From Paenibacillus sp. NAIST15-1 (GTDB taxonomy: Bacteria; Bacillota; Bacilli; Paenibacillales; Paenibacillaceae), in the NCBI RefSeq assembly GCF_001894745.1, contig NZ_BBYF01000002.1:186001-250000 (forward strand): 64,000 nucleotides of DNA, written 5' to 3'. Position 1 is the stretch's first letter. Each line of letters starts with the position of its first letter. The notes under the pieces were generated by a model. It was not told the origin of the DNA. It did no database searches and saw nothing but the letters and a program-made list of their open reading frames with translations. Positions 37,579-46,937 of the stretch are shown here, piece after piece. A program made the translations under genes and the position numbers.

Positions 37579-38485
37579 TTATCAATCGGCCGGAGTATTT
37601 GCCGATTATGTGAAGCAGCAGGCAACTCGGATTGAATCGATACTGCCGAAGATGCTGGACAGCAAGCGCAATACTCCTGAGCCGCTAACACAATCGATGC
37701 ATTATTCGTTAATGGCAGGCGGCAAGCGGCTGCGGCCAGTATGTGTGTTAATGGCCTGTGATAGCTTAGGGGGCAACACACGAGCAGCGGAGCCGGTTGC
37801 ATGTGCCATCGAGATGATTCATACGTACTCATTGGTACATGATGATCTGCCTGCAATGGACAATGATGATCTACGCCGTGGCAAGCCGACCAATCATAAA
37901 ATCTATGGTGAGGCCATGGCAATTCTCGCTGGAGACGGTCTGTTGACGCAGGCTTTCCACTGTATTGTGCAGAGCACACGCCAGCATGGTGTTGCAGCTG
38001 AGGTATCCTTGTCTATTGTAGAGGAATTGGCAGAGTATGCAGGGATGAACGGGATGGTCGGCGGGCAGGCTGCTGACATGCTCGGTGAGCAAGGGATTAC
38101 GACGTTGGATCAGCTGGAATACATCCATCTGCATAAGACAAGTGATCTTATTGTATGCTCCCTTCGCGCAGGCGGGCGGATTGGTGGCGCATCGGAACAG
38201 CAGCTGCAAGCGCTGACGACCTATGGTTATAAGCTTGGGCTCGCCTTTCAAATTCAAGATGATATTTTGGATGTCATCGGAGATGAAGCCATGCTGGGTA
38301 AGCCGAAGGGAAGCGATGAGAAGAGCGGGAAGGTTACTTATCCGTACTTCATCGGCCTTGAAGAATCGAAACAGGAAGTGGAACGCTTGACTGAGGAAGC
38401 GAAGGCTGCAATTGCGAATGCAGGGTTCCAAAAACCTGAGCTATTGGTTGGCATGGCAGATTATTTGATGAAGCGAGACCATTAA
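37571..38485 (+). CDS. ispA: Farnesyl diphosphate synthase (polyprenyl synthetase)
   Basis: The 304-residue enzyme condenses isopentenyl and dimethylallyl diphosphates to farnesyl diphosphate, the precursor of undecaprenol and quinone tails. The first Asp-rich motif is HDDLPAMDNDDLRRGKPTNH, the second is FQIQDDILD; GGKRLRP and MVGGQAADM are also typical. The start is uncertain: TTG 37571 is 12 bases and GTG 37562 three bases from GAGGAG. TTG gives an N-terminus closer to Bacillus YqiD. The next gene is the OLE RNA, then oapA and dxs, placing two isoprenoid enzymes around it. Confidence 0.95.
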   Translation: MINYQSAGVFADYVKQQATRIESILPKMLDSKRNTPEPLTQSMHYSLMAGGKRLRPVCVLMACDSLGGNTRAAEPVACAIEMIHTYSLVHDDLPAMDNDDLRRGKPTNHKIYGEAMAILAGDGLLTQAFHCIVQSTRQHGVAAEVSLSIVEELAEYAGMNGMVGGQAADMLGEQGITTLDQLEYIHLHKTSDLIVCSLRAGGRIGGASEQQLQALTTYGYKLGLAFQIQDDILDVIGDEAMLGKPKGSDEKSGKVTYPYFIGLEESKQEVERLTEEAKAAIANAGFQKPELLVGMADYLMKRDH

Positions 38486-38510
38486 TTGGCGAGTATTTAG
38501 GCACTGTTTA

Positions 38511-38519
38511 TGATATAAT
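38511..38519 (+). promoter_or_regulatory. Extended -10 promoter of the OLE RNA / oapA unit
   Basis: TGATATAAT matches TGnTATAAT exactly, 26 bases after the ispA stop. A -35 at 17 bases is poor. Predicted start is near 38526. Confidence 0.75.
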
Positions 38520-38525
38520 AGGCCT

Positions 38526-38905
38526 TGCGTAGAGTGGTGCAGTATTCTAGTCGGCCTACCAACGCTGAAGGCGGGCCTAAAAATTCGCTAAAGGGCACGG
38601 CCAAAGAACGCATGAATCGTATGCCGTATGAAATCTGGCTTGCAAAAGAGGCTAAGGGTTGGTTCAGGGCTGCCCGAGGAAAACTCCTAGACTGTTCACT
38701 GGCGTGAAGCTTCTTAAGGATTATAGTGTGGACTAAGTGGTAATTCAGTCTGGCGATTGGCGACAACGTCAAGGCGCTCTTAATTGGAAACGGCCTGCTC
38801 GGCGACGAGGAGGCGAGCATCTGGGAAAACCTACTTGACCTAAGCCACAGCGTTTACTTTAGAAGTTGCCACTCTTAACTTTACGTAACTGATCAGACAG
38901 TTCTA
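38526..38905 (+). ncRNA. ole: OLE (ornate, large, extremophilic) noncoding RNA, compact form
   Basis: The 448-base gap between ispA and the OapA gene has no credible protein frame but shows rich secondary structure. A closing pair AGTGGTAA (38736-38743) with TTGCCACT (38866-38873) encloses hairpin TGCTCG/CGAGCA (38796-38819). AGGA/TCCT (38677-38688) and AACTG/CAGTT (38887-38902) form further hairpins, and AGGCC near the 5' end can pair with GGCCT copies at 38553 or 38573. OLE RNAs in Firmicutes are known to lie directly upstream of oapA, next to ispA and dxs, and this locus matches gene for gene. OLE RNA binds the membrane protein OapA and is linked to stress and Mg tolerance. The predicted RNA of about 380 bases is shorter than the roughly 600 I recall for the class. 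Confidence 0.85.
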
Positions 38906-38933
38906 ACACATAAAGGATGGAACATCACATACA

Positions 38934-39578
38934 ATGAAATTCTCTTTCAAACATTCCGTTCGGTGGAGCGTATTTATTTTCATCGTCACATTTGCTCTAG
39001 CTGCTATTTTTTCCGTCGTATCGACTTCGATGCTGGAGGGAGTAGGCTGGGGCATCGGGATGGTGATCGTGCTCCTACTCGTGCTCATCGGAGTGTTTTT
39101 TGATATGATGGGGTTATCTGCAGCGGCAGCGAAGGAGACACCTTTTCACGCCATGGCTTCTGAGAAGGTTGCTGGCGCGAAGCAGGCGATCGCAATCGTT
39201 CGTAACGCAGACCGATTCTCCAATTTCTGTAATGACGTGAACGGCGATATGACTGGAGTAATCAGTGGGTCGGCCACAGCAATAGTCGTTACGAACTTGT
39301 TATATTCGATGGATGCTGACTCCGCAGTAATGAAGACGGTAACGAGCGTTGTCTTCACAGGACTCGTATCAGCATTGACGGTTGGCGGGAAGGCACTCGG
39401 AAAATCCTTTGCTATTTATTACGCCACTCCGATCGTCCTGCTAATTGGGAAGTGTTTCTACGTGTTGGAGACGAAGTTCAATATTTCATTCTTCACCGTT
39501 GAAACGCAGCAAATCGAAACAACGAAAGCGAGGGAAATCCCGTGCTGCTCGAACAGATTAATCAACCTAGCGACTTGA
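38934..39578 (+). CDS. oapA: OLE-associated membrane protein OapA
   Basis: The 214-residue protein has about four membrane helices (near 12-30, 40-58, 108-122 and 135-175). It carries a conserved segment [32 protein letters not shown] with a DxxxD motif at Asp101-Asp105. This region resembles the DUF21/CNNM transmembrane fold. OapA binds OLE RNA and brings it to the membrane. The start ATG 38934 is about a dozen bases after AAAGGATGG, 30 bases beyond the predicted RNA end. Its last 12 codons overlap the dxs start, so expression with dxs is coupled. Confidence 0.88.
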   Translation: MKFSFKHSVRWSVFIFIVTFALAAIFSVVSTSMLEGVGWGIGMVIVLLLVLIGVFFDMMGLSAAAAKETPFHAMASEKVAGAKQAIAIVRNADRFSNFCNDVNGDMTGVISGSATAIVVTNLLYSMDADSAVMKTVTSVVFTGLVSALTVGGKALGKSFAIYYATPIVLLIGKCFYVLETKFNISFFTVETQQIETTKAREIPCCSNRLINLAT

Positions 39579-41443
39579 AGCAGTTGCCTAAGGAGCAACT
39601 GGAGCCGCTAGCGGCCGAAATTCGTCAATTCTTAATTGAAAAGCTGGCAGTGACCGGAGGTCATCTAGCATCTAACTTGGGGATTGTTGAGCTAACGCTT
39701 GCCCTGCATTATTACTATGACAGCCCGAAGGACAAAATGTTATACGACGTTGGCCATCAAGCCTACGTTCACAAAATATTAACAGGACGCAAGGATCAGT
39801 TCGATACATTGCGCCAATATAAAGGTTTATGCGGCTTTGTGAAGCGTGCAGAGAGCGAACACGATGTATGGGAAGCCGGACACAGCAGTACGTCTTTGTC
39901 CGCCGCAATGGGGATGGCATTGTCCCGTGACCTGCAAGGTCAGGATAATCGGGTAGTCGCAATCATTGGAGACGGTGCGCTCACAGGCGGTATGGCGCTG
40001 GAAGCATTGAACCATATCGGGCATGAAAAGCGCAAGTTGATGGTTGTGCTGAATGACAACGAAATGTCCATTGCGCCAAATGTAGGAGCATTACATAATT
40101 ATTTGTGTAAAATTCGCTCTGACCGCAACTATAAAAAAGCCAAAGAAGAAGTTGAACAGCTGCTCAAAAAAATTCCGGCTATTGGCGGTAAGCTGGCTAA
40201 AACGGCAGAACGCGTGAAGGACGGACTGAAATACCTAGTCGTCTCCGGCATGCTGTTCGAAGAATTCGGCTTGAAATATTTTGGCCCTGTAGACGGTCAT
40301 GATATTGATAAGCTCCTGGACATTTTCCAGCAGGCAGACCGTATCGATGGACCGGTTCTCGTCCATGTTGTAACCCGCAAAGGGAAAGGATATTCACCAG
40401 CTGAAGCCGATTCCCATAAATGGCATGGAGCAACACCTTATAAGATTGAATCCGGCCAGCCCCTTAAATCAGTGGGCACGCCGAATTACACCGATATCTT
40501 CAGTGATGTGCTCATTGAGCTCGCTGAGCAAGACGAGCGAATCGTGGCAGTAACACCTGCAATGCCAGGCGGATCAGGACTCTTGAAGTTCGAGAAGCTG
40601 TATCCGAACCGGATGATTGATGTAGGTATCGCAGAGCAGCATGCAGCAACGATGTGCGCTGCTATGGCTATGGAAGGAATGAAGCCTGTATTTGCGGTAT
40701 ATTCAACCTTCCTGCAGCGAGCGTACGATCAGGTTGTACATGATATTTGCCGTCAACAAGCTAATGTCATCTTTGCAATTGACCGAGCGGGCTTCGTAGG
40801 CCCAGATGGGGAGACGCATCAAGGGGTATATGATATACCATTCTTGCGTCATATCCCTAATATGGTCATTATGATGCCGAAGGACGAGAATGAGCTTCGT
40901 CATATGATGAAGACGGCTGTTGATTATGACGCAGGCCCGATTGCCGTTCGCTATCCGCGTAATGCGGTTGTAGGGGTACCAATGGACACCGAATTGAGCC
41001 CGATTCCAATAGGAACGTGGGAAACCGTTCGGAATGGAGATTCAGCGGCTGTTCTGGCTATCGGTCCGATGGTGCAGGTTGCAGAGGAAGCAGCAGAGTT
41101 GTTGCGAAAAGAAGGCATTCGTATTCGAGTGATTAATGCGAGATTTGTTAAGCCGCTTGATGACGAGATGCTGCATCAGCTAGGGAAGGATCGCATTCCG
41201 GTAATCGTGTTGGAAGAAAGCTCGGCAATCGGAGGTTTAGGTAGTGCTGTACTGGAATGGTATGCTAACCATGGCGTTTACGATATGAGAGTGAAGCCAA
41301 TTGGGGTTCCTGATTGCTTCGTCGAACATGGTAGCATTAAGGAACAGCGGAATGAAGTTGGCTTAACGCCTGAACGGGTTGTGAAAGAAGTTCATTCGAT
41401 GTTATTCGCAACAGGCGGCAATAATCGGTTGACTCGGGCTTAA
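39542..41443 (+). CDS. dxs: 1-deoxy-D-xylulose-5-phosphate synthase
   Basis: The 633-residue thiamine-diphosphate enzyme makes DXP from pyruvate and glyceraldehyde 3-phosphate, the first step of the MEP isoprenoid pathway. The TPP motif is [20 protein letters not shown] followed by NDNEMSI. The transketolase middle domain has DVGIAEQHA and [18 protein letters not shown]. The start GTG 39542 follows GAGGGAAA and lies inside the oapA 3' end. The gene complements ispA upstream of the OLE/OapA pair. Confidence 0.97.
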   Translation: MLLEQINQPSDLKQLPKEQLEPLAAEIRQFLIEKLAVTGGHLASNLGIVELTLALHYYYDSPKDKMLYDVGHQAYVHKILTGRKDQFDTLRQYKGLCGFVKRAESEHDVWEAGHSSTSLSAAMGMALSRDLQGQDNRVVAIIGDGALTGGMALEALNHIGHEKRKLMVVLNDNEMSIAPNVGALHNYLCKIRSDRNYKKAKEEVEQLLKKIPAIGGKLAKTAERVKDGLKYLVVSGMLFEEFGLKYFGPVDGHDIDKLLDIFQQADRIDGPVLVHVVTRKGKGYSPAEADSHKWHGATPYKIESGQPLKSVGTPNYTDIFSDVLIELAEQDERIVAVTPAMPGGSGLLKFEKLYPNRMIDVGIAEQHAATMCAAMAMEGMKPVFAVYSTFLQRAYDQVVHDICRQQANVIFAIDRAGFVGPDGETHQGVYDIPFLRHIPNMVIMMPKDENELRHMMKTAVDYDAGPIAVRYPRNAVVGVPMDTELSPIPIGTWETVRNGDSAAVLAIGPMVQVAEEAAELLRKEGIRIRVINARFVKPLDDEMLHQLGKDRIPVIVLEESSAIGGLGSAVLEWYANHGVYDMRVKPIGVPDCFVEHGSIKEQRNEVGLTPERVVKEVHSMLFATGGNNRLTRA

Positions 41444-41488
41444 TTATGTTCGCATTGATGAATGAATGGAATGAGACGGGAGTACAGA

Positions 41489-42316
41489 ATGTCTATACCG
41501 AAGGAACGAATTGATGTCCTGCTCGTCGAGCAGGGGTATTATACGAGTAGAGAGAAGGCCAAGGCTGCCATTATGGCAGGCCTTGTGCTTGCAAATGCGG
41601 AACGAATTGAAAAGGCTGGCATGAAAGTACCGCGTGATGCTGCAATTACCGTGAAGGGAGCGGTTCATCCTTATGTGAGCCGCGGCGGACTTAAGCTGGA
41701 GAAGGCGATCCAGCAATTCGGATTGAACATGCAGGACGCTGTAATGCTTGATATTGGAGCATCTACTGGGGGATTTACCGATTGCGCATTGCAAAATGGT
41801 GCACAGAAGGTGTATGCGGTAGATGTCGGCTACAACCAGCTTGACTGGTCTTTGCGCAATGATGATCGGGTAATCGTCATGGAGAGAACGAATTTCCGAT
41901 ATACGGAGCCAGGGGATTTAGTAGGACCGGTACCGGATACAGCTTCTATTGATGTTTCTTTTATTTCCTTGAAACTGATCCTACCACCACTTGCGCGATT
42001 GCTGGCTAAGCCTGGACGGGTAGTTGCACTGATTAAGCCTCAATTCGAAGCAGGGCGTGAGAAGGTTGGCAAATCGGGAATTGTTCGTGAAGCAAGTACA
42101 CATGAGCAGGTGTTGAGAGAGATTCTTGATTTTGCTGCCTCGATCGGTTTCCAATTGGAAGGGTTAACGTACTCTCCAATAACGGGCGGAGAGGGCAATA
42201 TTGAATTTCTAGCGTACTGGAATGTGCCTGAACTTACGGAAGAAGAAGTGCCGCATGTATCACGCGATCTGATCGCTGACATCGTGAGAGAGGCACATAC
42301 TACGTTCCGATCCTAG
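41489..42316 (+). CDS. yqxC: TlyA-family rRNA methyltransferase (YqxC)
   Basis: The 275-residue protein has an N-terminal S4 RNA-binding domain (about 1-65, RIDVLLVEQGYYTSREKAKA) and an FtsJ-like SAM methyltransferase domain (MLDIGASTGGFTDCALQNGA, VSFISLKLILPPL, IKPQFEAGREKVGKSGIVRE). TlyA enzymes 2'-O-methylate rRNA. The ATG 41489 start is six bases after ACGGGAG; ATG 41462 is upstream of this site. A terminator follows. Confidence 0.93.
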   Translation: MSIPKERIDVLLVEQGYYTSREKAKAAIMAGLVLANAERIEKAGMKVPRDAAITVKGAVHPYVSRGGLKLEKAIQQFGLNMQDAVMLDIGASTGGFTDCALQNGAQKVYAVDVGYNQLDWSLRNDDRVIVMERTNFRYTEPGDLVGPVPDTASIDVSFISLKLILPPLARLLAKPGRVVALIKPQFEAGREKVGKSGIVREASTHEQVLREILDFAASIGFQLEGLTYSPITGGEGNIEFLAYWNVPELTEEEVPHVSRDLIADIVREAHTTFRS

Positions 42317-42338
42317 CTGGCAATGGAACATGCTGTAG

Positions 42339-42382
42339 AAGAAACTCATCCGGGACAAGCATCCGTCGGATGAGTTTCTTTT
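42339..42382 (+). terminator. Terminator after yqxC
   Basis: GAAACTCATCCG pairs exactly with CGGATGAGTTTC, followed by TTTTG. Confidence 0.9.
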
Positions 42383-42446
42383 GCACCATAGCACGTATCT
42401 AATCAAATCTATATGCGCATAGGCTGCGAACCAGGGGTGAATTTCG

Positions 42447-42902
42447 ATGGGTGATCGTTGGATCATGGGATTGATCGGAATTGGTTTGGCTGTATGGATT
42501 GGATATGCAATACGACATTATATGCGAACACCTGAAGCGATGGAGAATGTGTGCTTATCCGAGAGATATCCGCAGGATGAAGAGATTGTCGCATTGCTTG
42601 AGTCAGCGGGTTACGAGATCATTGGCGGCAAGTATTTTGTGCCAATTCAGATTCAGATGAACGGAGAAGAGCTAGAGTCCACGAAATTGTGGATTGATAT
42701 GGTCGTCAAACGGGGCGAACAATGGTATATTGTTCGTATCGTACGCGAACGGATGCAGCTCGATTGGAGCGCCAGTGCAATTCGCAGACATTGGGGAGCT
42801 TACTTCGCGGCATATCCTGAATGTGATGGGCTGCTTGTCGTTGATATGGCAGAGCGGCGAATTCGCATGCTTCATATGGAGTTTGGGGAAGCAGAAGCTT
42901 GA
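42447..42902 (+). CDS. Membrane-anchored protein of unknown function
   Basis: The 151-residue protein has one N-terminal membrane helix (GLIGIGLAVWIGYAIRHYM) and a cytoplasmic alpha/beta domain. That domain begins with LLESAGYEIIGGKYFVPIQI and continues with LWIDMVVKRGEQWYIVRIVRE and LLVVDMAERRIRMLHMEFG. The strand-rich pattern with acidic and Lys/Arg residues is faintly like an endonuclease-type fold, but I cannot assign a family. ATG 42447 follows an AGGGGTG site. It sits between yqxC and argR. Confidence 0.72.
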   Translation: MGDRWIMGLIGIGLAVWIGYAIRHYMRTPEAMENVCLSERYPQDEEIVALLESAGYEIIGGKYFVPIQIQMNGEELESTKLWIDMVVKRGEQWYIVRIVRERMQLDWSASAIRRHWGAYFAAYPECDGLLVVDMAERRIRMLHMEFGEAEA

Positions 42903-43022
42903 CCCTTGCAAGATTAGGCGTAGGTATGAAAGAATGGCAAGCGAACAATGCAATATGAAAGTTATCGCAATAAGCAAATAATAAGTCATGGAATTATGGT
43001 GTAGACAGTATGGAGGGCATGC

Positions 43023-43472
43023 ATGAAAGGACAACGACATATTAAAATCCGAGAAATCGTAATGAATAACGATATTGAGACGCAAGACGAGCTGGTGGAT
43101 TCATTGCGCAATGCAGGGTTCCATGTTACTCAAGCAACTGTATCTCGGGATATGAAAGAATTGCATCTCATTAAGGTGCCAATGGACAATGGCCGATATA
43201 AATATTCACTCCCAATCGATCAGCGCTTCAATCCTGCACAGAAGTTAAAGCGGTCACTTCTTGATAACTTCGTCAGTGTAGACAGCGCTGAGAACTTAGT
43301 AGTCATGAAGTGTCTACCAGGTACAGCAAATGCGATCGCTGTATTGATGGACTCGATTGAATGGCCTGAAATTATGGGCACGGTATGCGGTGATGATACA
43401 ATCTTGATCATTTGCCGTACCAAAGAATTGAGTCAGAGTGTTGTTGATCAAGTGATGAGTTACATTTCATAA
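43023..43472 (+). CDS. argR: Arginine repressor ArgR/AhrC
   Basis: The 149-residue protein has the ArgR winged helix ([35 protein letters not shown]) and the arginine-binding hexamer domain ([35 protein letters not shown]). It represses arginine synthesis and activates catabolism when arginine is bound. ATG 43023 follows GGAGGGC. recN starts 25 bases after its stop, the usual Firmicute pair. No clear ARG box was found. Confidence 0.96.
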   Translation: MKGQRHIKIREIVMNNDIETQDELVDSLRNAGFHVTQATVSRDMKELHLIKVPMDNGRYKYSLPIDQRFNPAQKLKRSLLDNFVSVDSAENLVVMKCLPGTANAIAVLMDSIEWPEIMGTVCGDDTILIICRTKELSQSVVDQVMSYIS

Positions 43473-43496
43473 GTGTTCTTCCGGGAGGGGTTCTTC

Positions 43497-45221
43497 TTGC
43501 TAGTAGCTATATCTATCCGCAATTTGGCGGTTATTGAATCGGTACAGCTGCGGTTTCACCGTGGATTTCATGTCTTAACGGGGGAAACGGGCGCGGGCAA
43601 GTCGATCATTATTGATGCGTTAGGTCTTATCGGAGGAGCAAGGGGATCAGCAGATTTTGTTCGATATGGCTGTGATCGCGCGGAAGTCGAGGCTTCGTTC
43701 GATCTTGCCATTGATCATCCGGTATGGGAGGCGCTTTCCCGCTTAGGGATTCAGGGAAGCAGTGAAGAGCTCCTCATTATTCGCAGGGAATTGACCGCGC
43801 AGGGCAAGAGCATGTGCCGGATCAATGGTCAAATGGTTACGTTGACGATGCTGCGCGAAATCGGTGAGCTGCTCATAAATATTCATGGGCAGCATGAGCA
43901 CCAATCCCTTCTCAAGGTTGAGCGTCACTTGGACTGGCTCGATGCTTATGGCGGGGAAGAGGTTGCTGTACTTAAGCGGAAATATCGTGATGATTACGGA
44001 TGCTTCATGGCGCTGCAGCATGAATTGAATCAATTGAAGGAAACGAGTCAGCAAGCCTACCAGATGCTTGATCTGTACCGGTTCCAGATTGAGGAGCTGC
44101 GCAATGCACAGTTGAAAATTGGTGAGGATGAATCATTAACGGAAGAAAAGCGCAAACTAGCCAATGCGGAGCAGCTTATGGATCATGTAAATGTATCTTA
44201 TGAACGCTTGTATGGCCAAGGTGCAATGGATTCCGTTAGTGTCGCAATTTCCAAACTTGAAGATGTGCTCATGTACGACGCAGTTAAGTTTCAGCCTATA
44301 ATTGAGCAAATGCAAAATGCGTATTATCAACTGGAAGATGCGGCTTACCAGCTCCGCGATTACCGTGAGAATATCGAGTTCAATCCGGAACGCCTTGAAC
44401 AAATTGAGGATCGACTGGATCAGCTGACTTCATTGAAGCGCAAGTATGGCTCAACTGTTGAGGAGATGCTTGAATATTTAGCCAAGATTGAAGATGAAGC
44501 TGACAAGCTGGAACATAAGGATGAACGCATATTGAAGCTCGAAGCAGAGACACAAGAACGTCTGGGTAAGCTCGCTAAGCGAGCGCAAGCCCTGAGTGAT
44601 GCTCGCCGAGAGTTATCACTGGAATTGACGAAGCGAATTGAAGCGGAACTGCAGCATCTTCATATGGAACGTACTCGGCTCGATGTCCGTTTGGATCGAT
44701 TGCAGGATGGACAAGGCGGGCATGAGGTCGACGGTGTATCTGTTCGCTTCACGAAGAACGGATGGGATGATGCAGAGTTCCTTATTTCACCGAACCCTGG
44801 AGAACCATTGCGTCCGCTCCATAAGATCGCATCTGGCGGTGAGCTGTCACGTATCATGCTTGCCATGAAGACAATCTTTGCCGAAGTTGATCGAATCCCA
44901 GTGCTCGTATTTGACGAAGTGGATACTGGCGTAAGTGGCCGGGCCGCTCAAGCCATTGCTGAGAAGCTTGCTGAAGTGTCTCGGAGTGGACAAGTATTCG
45001 CTATTACTCATCTTCCACAGGTTGCTTGCATGGCTGACCACCAATACTACATCGAGAAGCAGGTTCGAGATGAACGGACTTCTACTCAGGTACATGAATT
45101 GGAGGATGAAGGCCGTATTATCGAGCTTGCTCGCATGCTAGGCGGGGTGGAAGTAACGGAAGCGACTATGCATCATGCACAAGAAATGCTTGAATTGGCT
45201 GAACGTCAAAAAGGTGCGTAA
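43497..45221 (+). CDS. recN: DNA repair ATPase RecN
   Basis: The 574-residue SMC-like ATPase acts early in double-strand-break repair. Walker A is GETGAGKS near the N-terminus. A coiled-coil arm spans about 160-370. The C-terminal lobe has ASGGELSRIMLA and VLVFDEVDTGVSG. TTG 43497 is the start, six bases after GGGAGGGG; the in-frame GTG 43473 lies before this site. Confidence 0.96.
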   Translation: MLVAISIRNLAVIESVQLRFHRGFHVLTGETGAGKSIIIDALGLIGGARGSADFVRYGCDRAEVEASFDLAIDHPVWEALSRLGIQGSSEELLIIRRELTAQGKSMCRINGQMVTLTMLREIGELLINIHGQHEHQSLLKVERHLDWLDAYGGEEVAVLKRKYRDDYGCFMALQHELNQLKETSQQAYQMLDLYRFQIEELRNAQLKIGEDESLTEEKRKLANAEQLMDHVNVSYERLYGQGAMDSVSVAISKLEDVLMYDAVKFQPIIEQMQNAYYQLEDAAYQLRDYRENIEFNPERLEQIEDRLDQLTSLKRKYGSTVEEMLEYLAKIEDEADKLEHKDERILKLEAETQERLGKLAKRAQALSDARRELSLELTKRIEAELQHLHMERTRLDVRLDRLQDGQGGHEVDGVSVRFTKNGWDDAEFLISPNPGEPLRPLHKIASGGELSRIMLAMKTIFAEVDRIPVLVFDEVDTGVSGRAAQAIAEKLAEVSRSGQVFAITHLPQVACMADHQYYIEKQVRDERTSTQVHELEDEGRIIELARMLGGVEVTEATMHHAQEMLELAERQKGA

Positions 45222-45343
45222 TTCTAAGGGATTTAGGAATCATTTTCACTTATAAAACGTAGGGGCCGGGGATACCTTAAAGTTACGAAATGGGCACGTC
45301 TCTTTTCGTCAAGCTTCCGTCTAACAAAGGAGTGTGACCACCT

Positions 45344-46810
45344 TTGAACCCCAACGTCAAACGACTGCTTGGCCTAATGCTCGTCATTCTTGTATGCTTA
45401 AGCACTACAACAGCAACCTTTCGCACGTATGCGGCGCTGCCGAATCAACTGAGGTTATTTGAAGGACAGCAAACGAAGCTTGATCTCGTGATGCCTGTTC
45501 AGGCTTCAGCGACGGTAGATCGACCGGATATTTTGCGTGTGAACGGCGAGAATCGACCTACATTCCAATTATCACCGAATCGTCCAATTTCATTACAGTC
45601 AGCCCAATCTGGTCAAGCAGAGCTGAAATTGAAGCTGTTCGGAGGCATTCCACTCAAGACATTGAAAGTGAATGTAGTTCCGAATTTGCGTGTCATTCCC
45701 GGAGGCCAAACGATTGGCGTCAAAGTCAAATCAGCAGGCATCCTTGTTGTCGGCCATCATCTTGTGAAGGTTGAGGGAGAACGCAAAGTATCTCCAGGTG
45801 AAGAAGCAGGTGTTCGCCTTGGTGATCTCATTACGAGTATGAACGGAAATCGATTGAATGATGTAAGCAAGGTTGCGGATATCGTGAAGCAGGCTGGCGA
45901 GAACAAACGTCCACTTGATCTTGTAATTCGGCGCGGCGATACTGAAGTGAAAGCTCAGTTGACCCCCGCGTACGATCAGGAGGACAAAACGTGGCGGCTA
46001 GGCTTGTACATCCGAGATTCAGCAGCCGGAGTAGGAACTTTGACGTTCTATGCTCCAGACCAAGGAGTGTATGGGGCGCTTGGACATATCATTACGGATA
46101 TGGACACGCAGACTCCGATCGTGGTGGGGCAAGGTGAAATTGTCCAGTCCCATGTAACTTCCATTTCGAAAAGTCAAAATGGAGAACCAGGTGAAAAACG
46201 TGCTCAATTTGTGAAGGAAAGCCGTGTTTTAGGCAATATCGAACGCAATACGCCATTTGGCATTTTTGGTAAGATGGTATCTAATCCAGAACATAGTGTA
46301 TATAAAGAACCGATTCCTGTTGCATTCCGCGAAGAGGTTAAGGTGGGACCTGCCGAAATGCTGACCGTGGTGAATGGTCAACAAGTGGAACGATACAAGA
46401 TTGAAGTCGTCCATGTTACGAAGCAATCAGCACCTGCAACCAAAGGGATGGTTATCCGCATAACAGATCCGCGGCTGCTGCAAAAAACCGGAGGCATTGT
46501 GCAAGGGATGAGCGGCAGTCCGATTATTCAAGATGGCAAATTGATTGGTGCAGTTACGCATGTGTTCGTCAATGATCCAAGCTCAGGCTATGGATGCTTT
46601 ATCGAATGGATGCTGCAGGATGCTGGTGTTGTCCTGGCTTCACCTCAGTCAATGAATGAACAAGGGAAGGTTCACGTTCAACGTGATCCTTCTTTTTCTT
46701 TTACATCACGACGATCGCATCAATCTTCAGGATATGTCGAATCGATACGAATGAATACGAAATCTGTTGGATCGTTGGACAAATCATTAATTATAATAGA
46801 AAAATTTTAA
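45344..46810 (+). CDS. spoIVB: SpoIVB serine peptidase, with unusual C-terminal tail
   Basis: The 488-residue forespore signalling protease activates SigmaK by cleaving SpoIVFA and BofA. It has an N-terminal membrane helix, a PDZ domain (about 115-205, ILVVGHHLVKVEGER to LDLVIRRGD) and the S55 peptidase domain. The catalytic His lies in YGALGHIITD near residue 245, and the Ser in VQGMSGSPIIQDG near residue 388. The normal end appears to be EWMLQDAG near residue 430. About 55 residues follow that look noncoding, and the DNA there holds a terminator hairpin, so the original stop has probably been lost. Start TTG 45344 follows AAAGGAGTG. Confidence 0.93.
   Translation: MNPNVKRLLGLMLVILVCLSTTTATFRTYAALPNQLRLFEGQQTKLDLVMPVQASATVDRPDILRVNGENRPTFQLSPNRPISLQSAQSGQAELKLKLFGGIPLKTLKVNVVPNLRVIPGGQTIGVKVKSAGILVVGHHLVKVEGERKVSPGEEAGVRLGDLITSMNGNRLNDVSKVADIVKQAGENKRPLDLVIRRGDTEVKAQLTPAYDQEDKTWRLGLYIRDSAAGVGTLTFYAPDQGVYGALGHIITDMDTQTPIVVGQGEIVQSHVTSISKSQNGEPGEKRAQFVKESRVLGNIERNTPFGIFGKMVSNPEHSVYKEPIPVAFREEVKVGPAEMLTVVNGQQVERYKIEVVHVTKQSAPATKGMVIRITDPRLLQKTGGIVQGMSGSPIIQDGKLIGAVTHVFVNDPSSGYGCFIEWMLQDAGVVLASPQSMNEQGKVHVQRDPSFSFTSRRSHQSSGYVESIRMNTKSVGSLDKSLIIIEKF
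46667..46704 (+). terminator. Terminator-like hairpin inside the spoIVB reading frame
   Basis: AAGGTTCACGTT and AACGTGATCCTT form a 12-pair stem with one mismatch and a one-base bridge, followed by CTTTTTCTTTT. It occupies codons 442-454 of spoIVB. Confidence 0.75.
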
Positions 46811-46829
46811 AAAATAAAGAAAAAAAGTT

Positions 46830-46865
46830 TTCGACAGAAGGAATTTCATCTTTGATGTCGAATAA
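46830..46865 (+). promoter_or_regulatory. SigmaH promoter of spo0A with two Spo0A boxes
   Basis: GAAGGAATT (46837-46845), 11 bases, GTCGAATAA (46857-46865) fits the SigmaH consensus RnAGGAwWW-11/12-RnnGAATww at every position. A Spo0A box in reverse orientation (TTCGACA, 46830-46836) lies just upstream of the -35. A second box (TGTCGAA, 46856-46862) overlaps the -10. This matches the autoregulated sporulation promoter of Bacillus subtilis spo0A. Confidence 0.88.
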
Positions 46866-46937
46866 CATGATCTGGAAGCGATAAACACCAAACCGGTTAC
46901 TATCGTGTGCGAAACTTTGACAAGGGAGGATCCCAAG

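Noticed and set aside
38525-38707. Sixty-codon open frame inside the ispA-oapA gap
   Set aside because: It begins at the promoter -10 end, has no ribosome site and overlaps stem-forming sequence of the OLE RNA. The composition is not protein-like.
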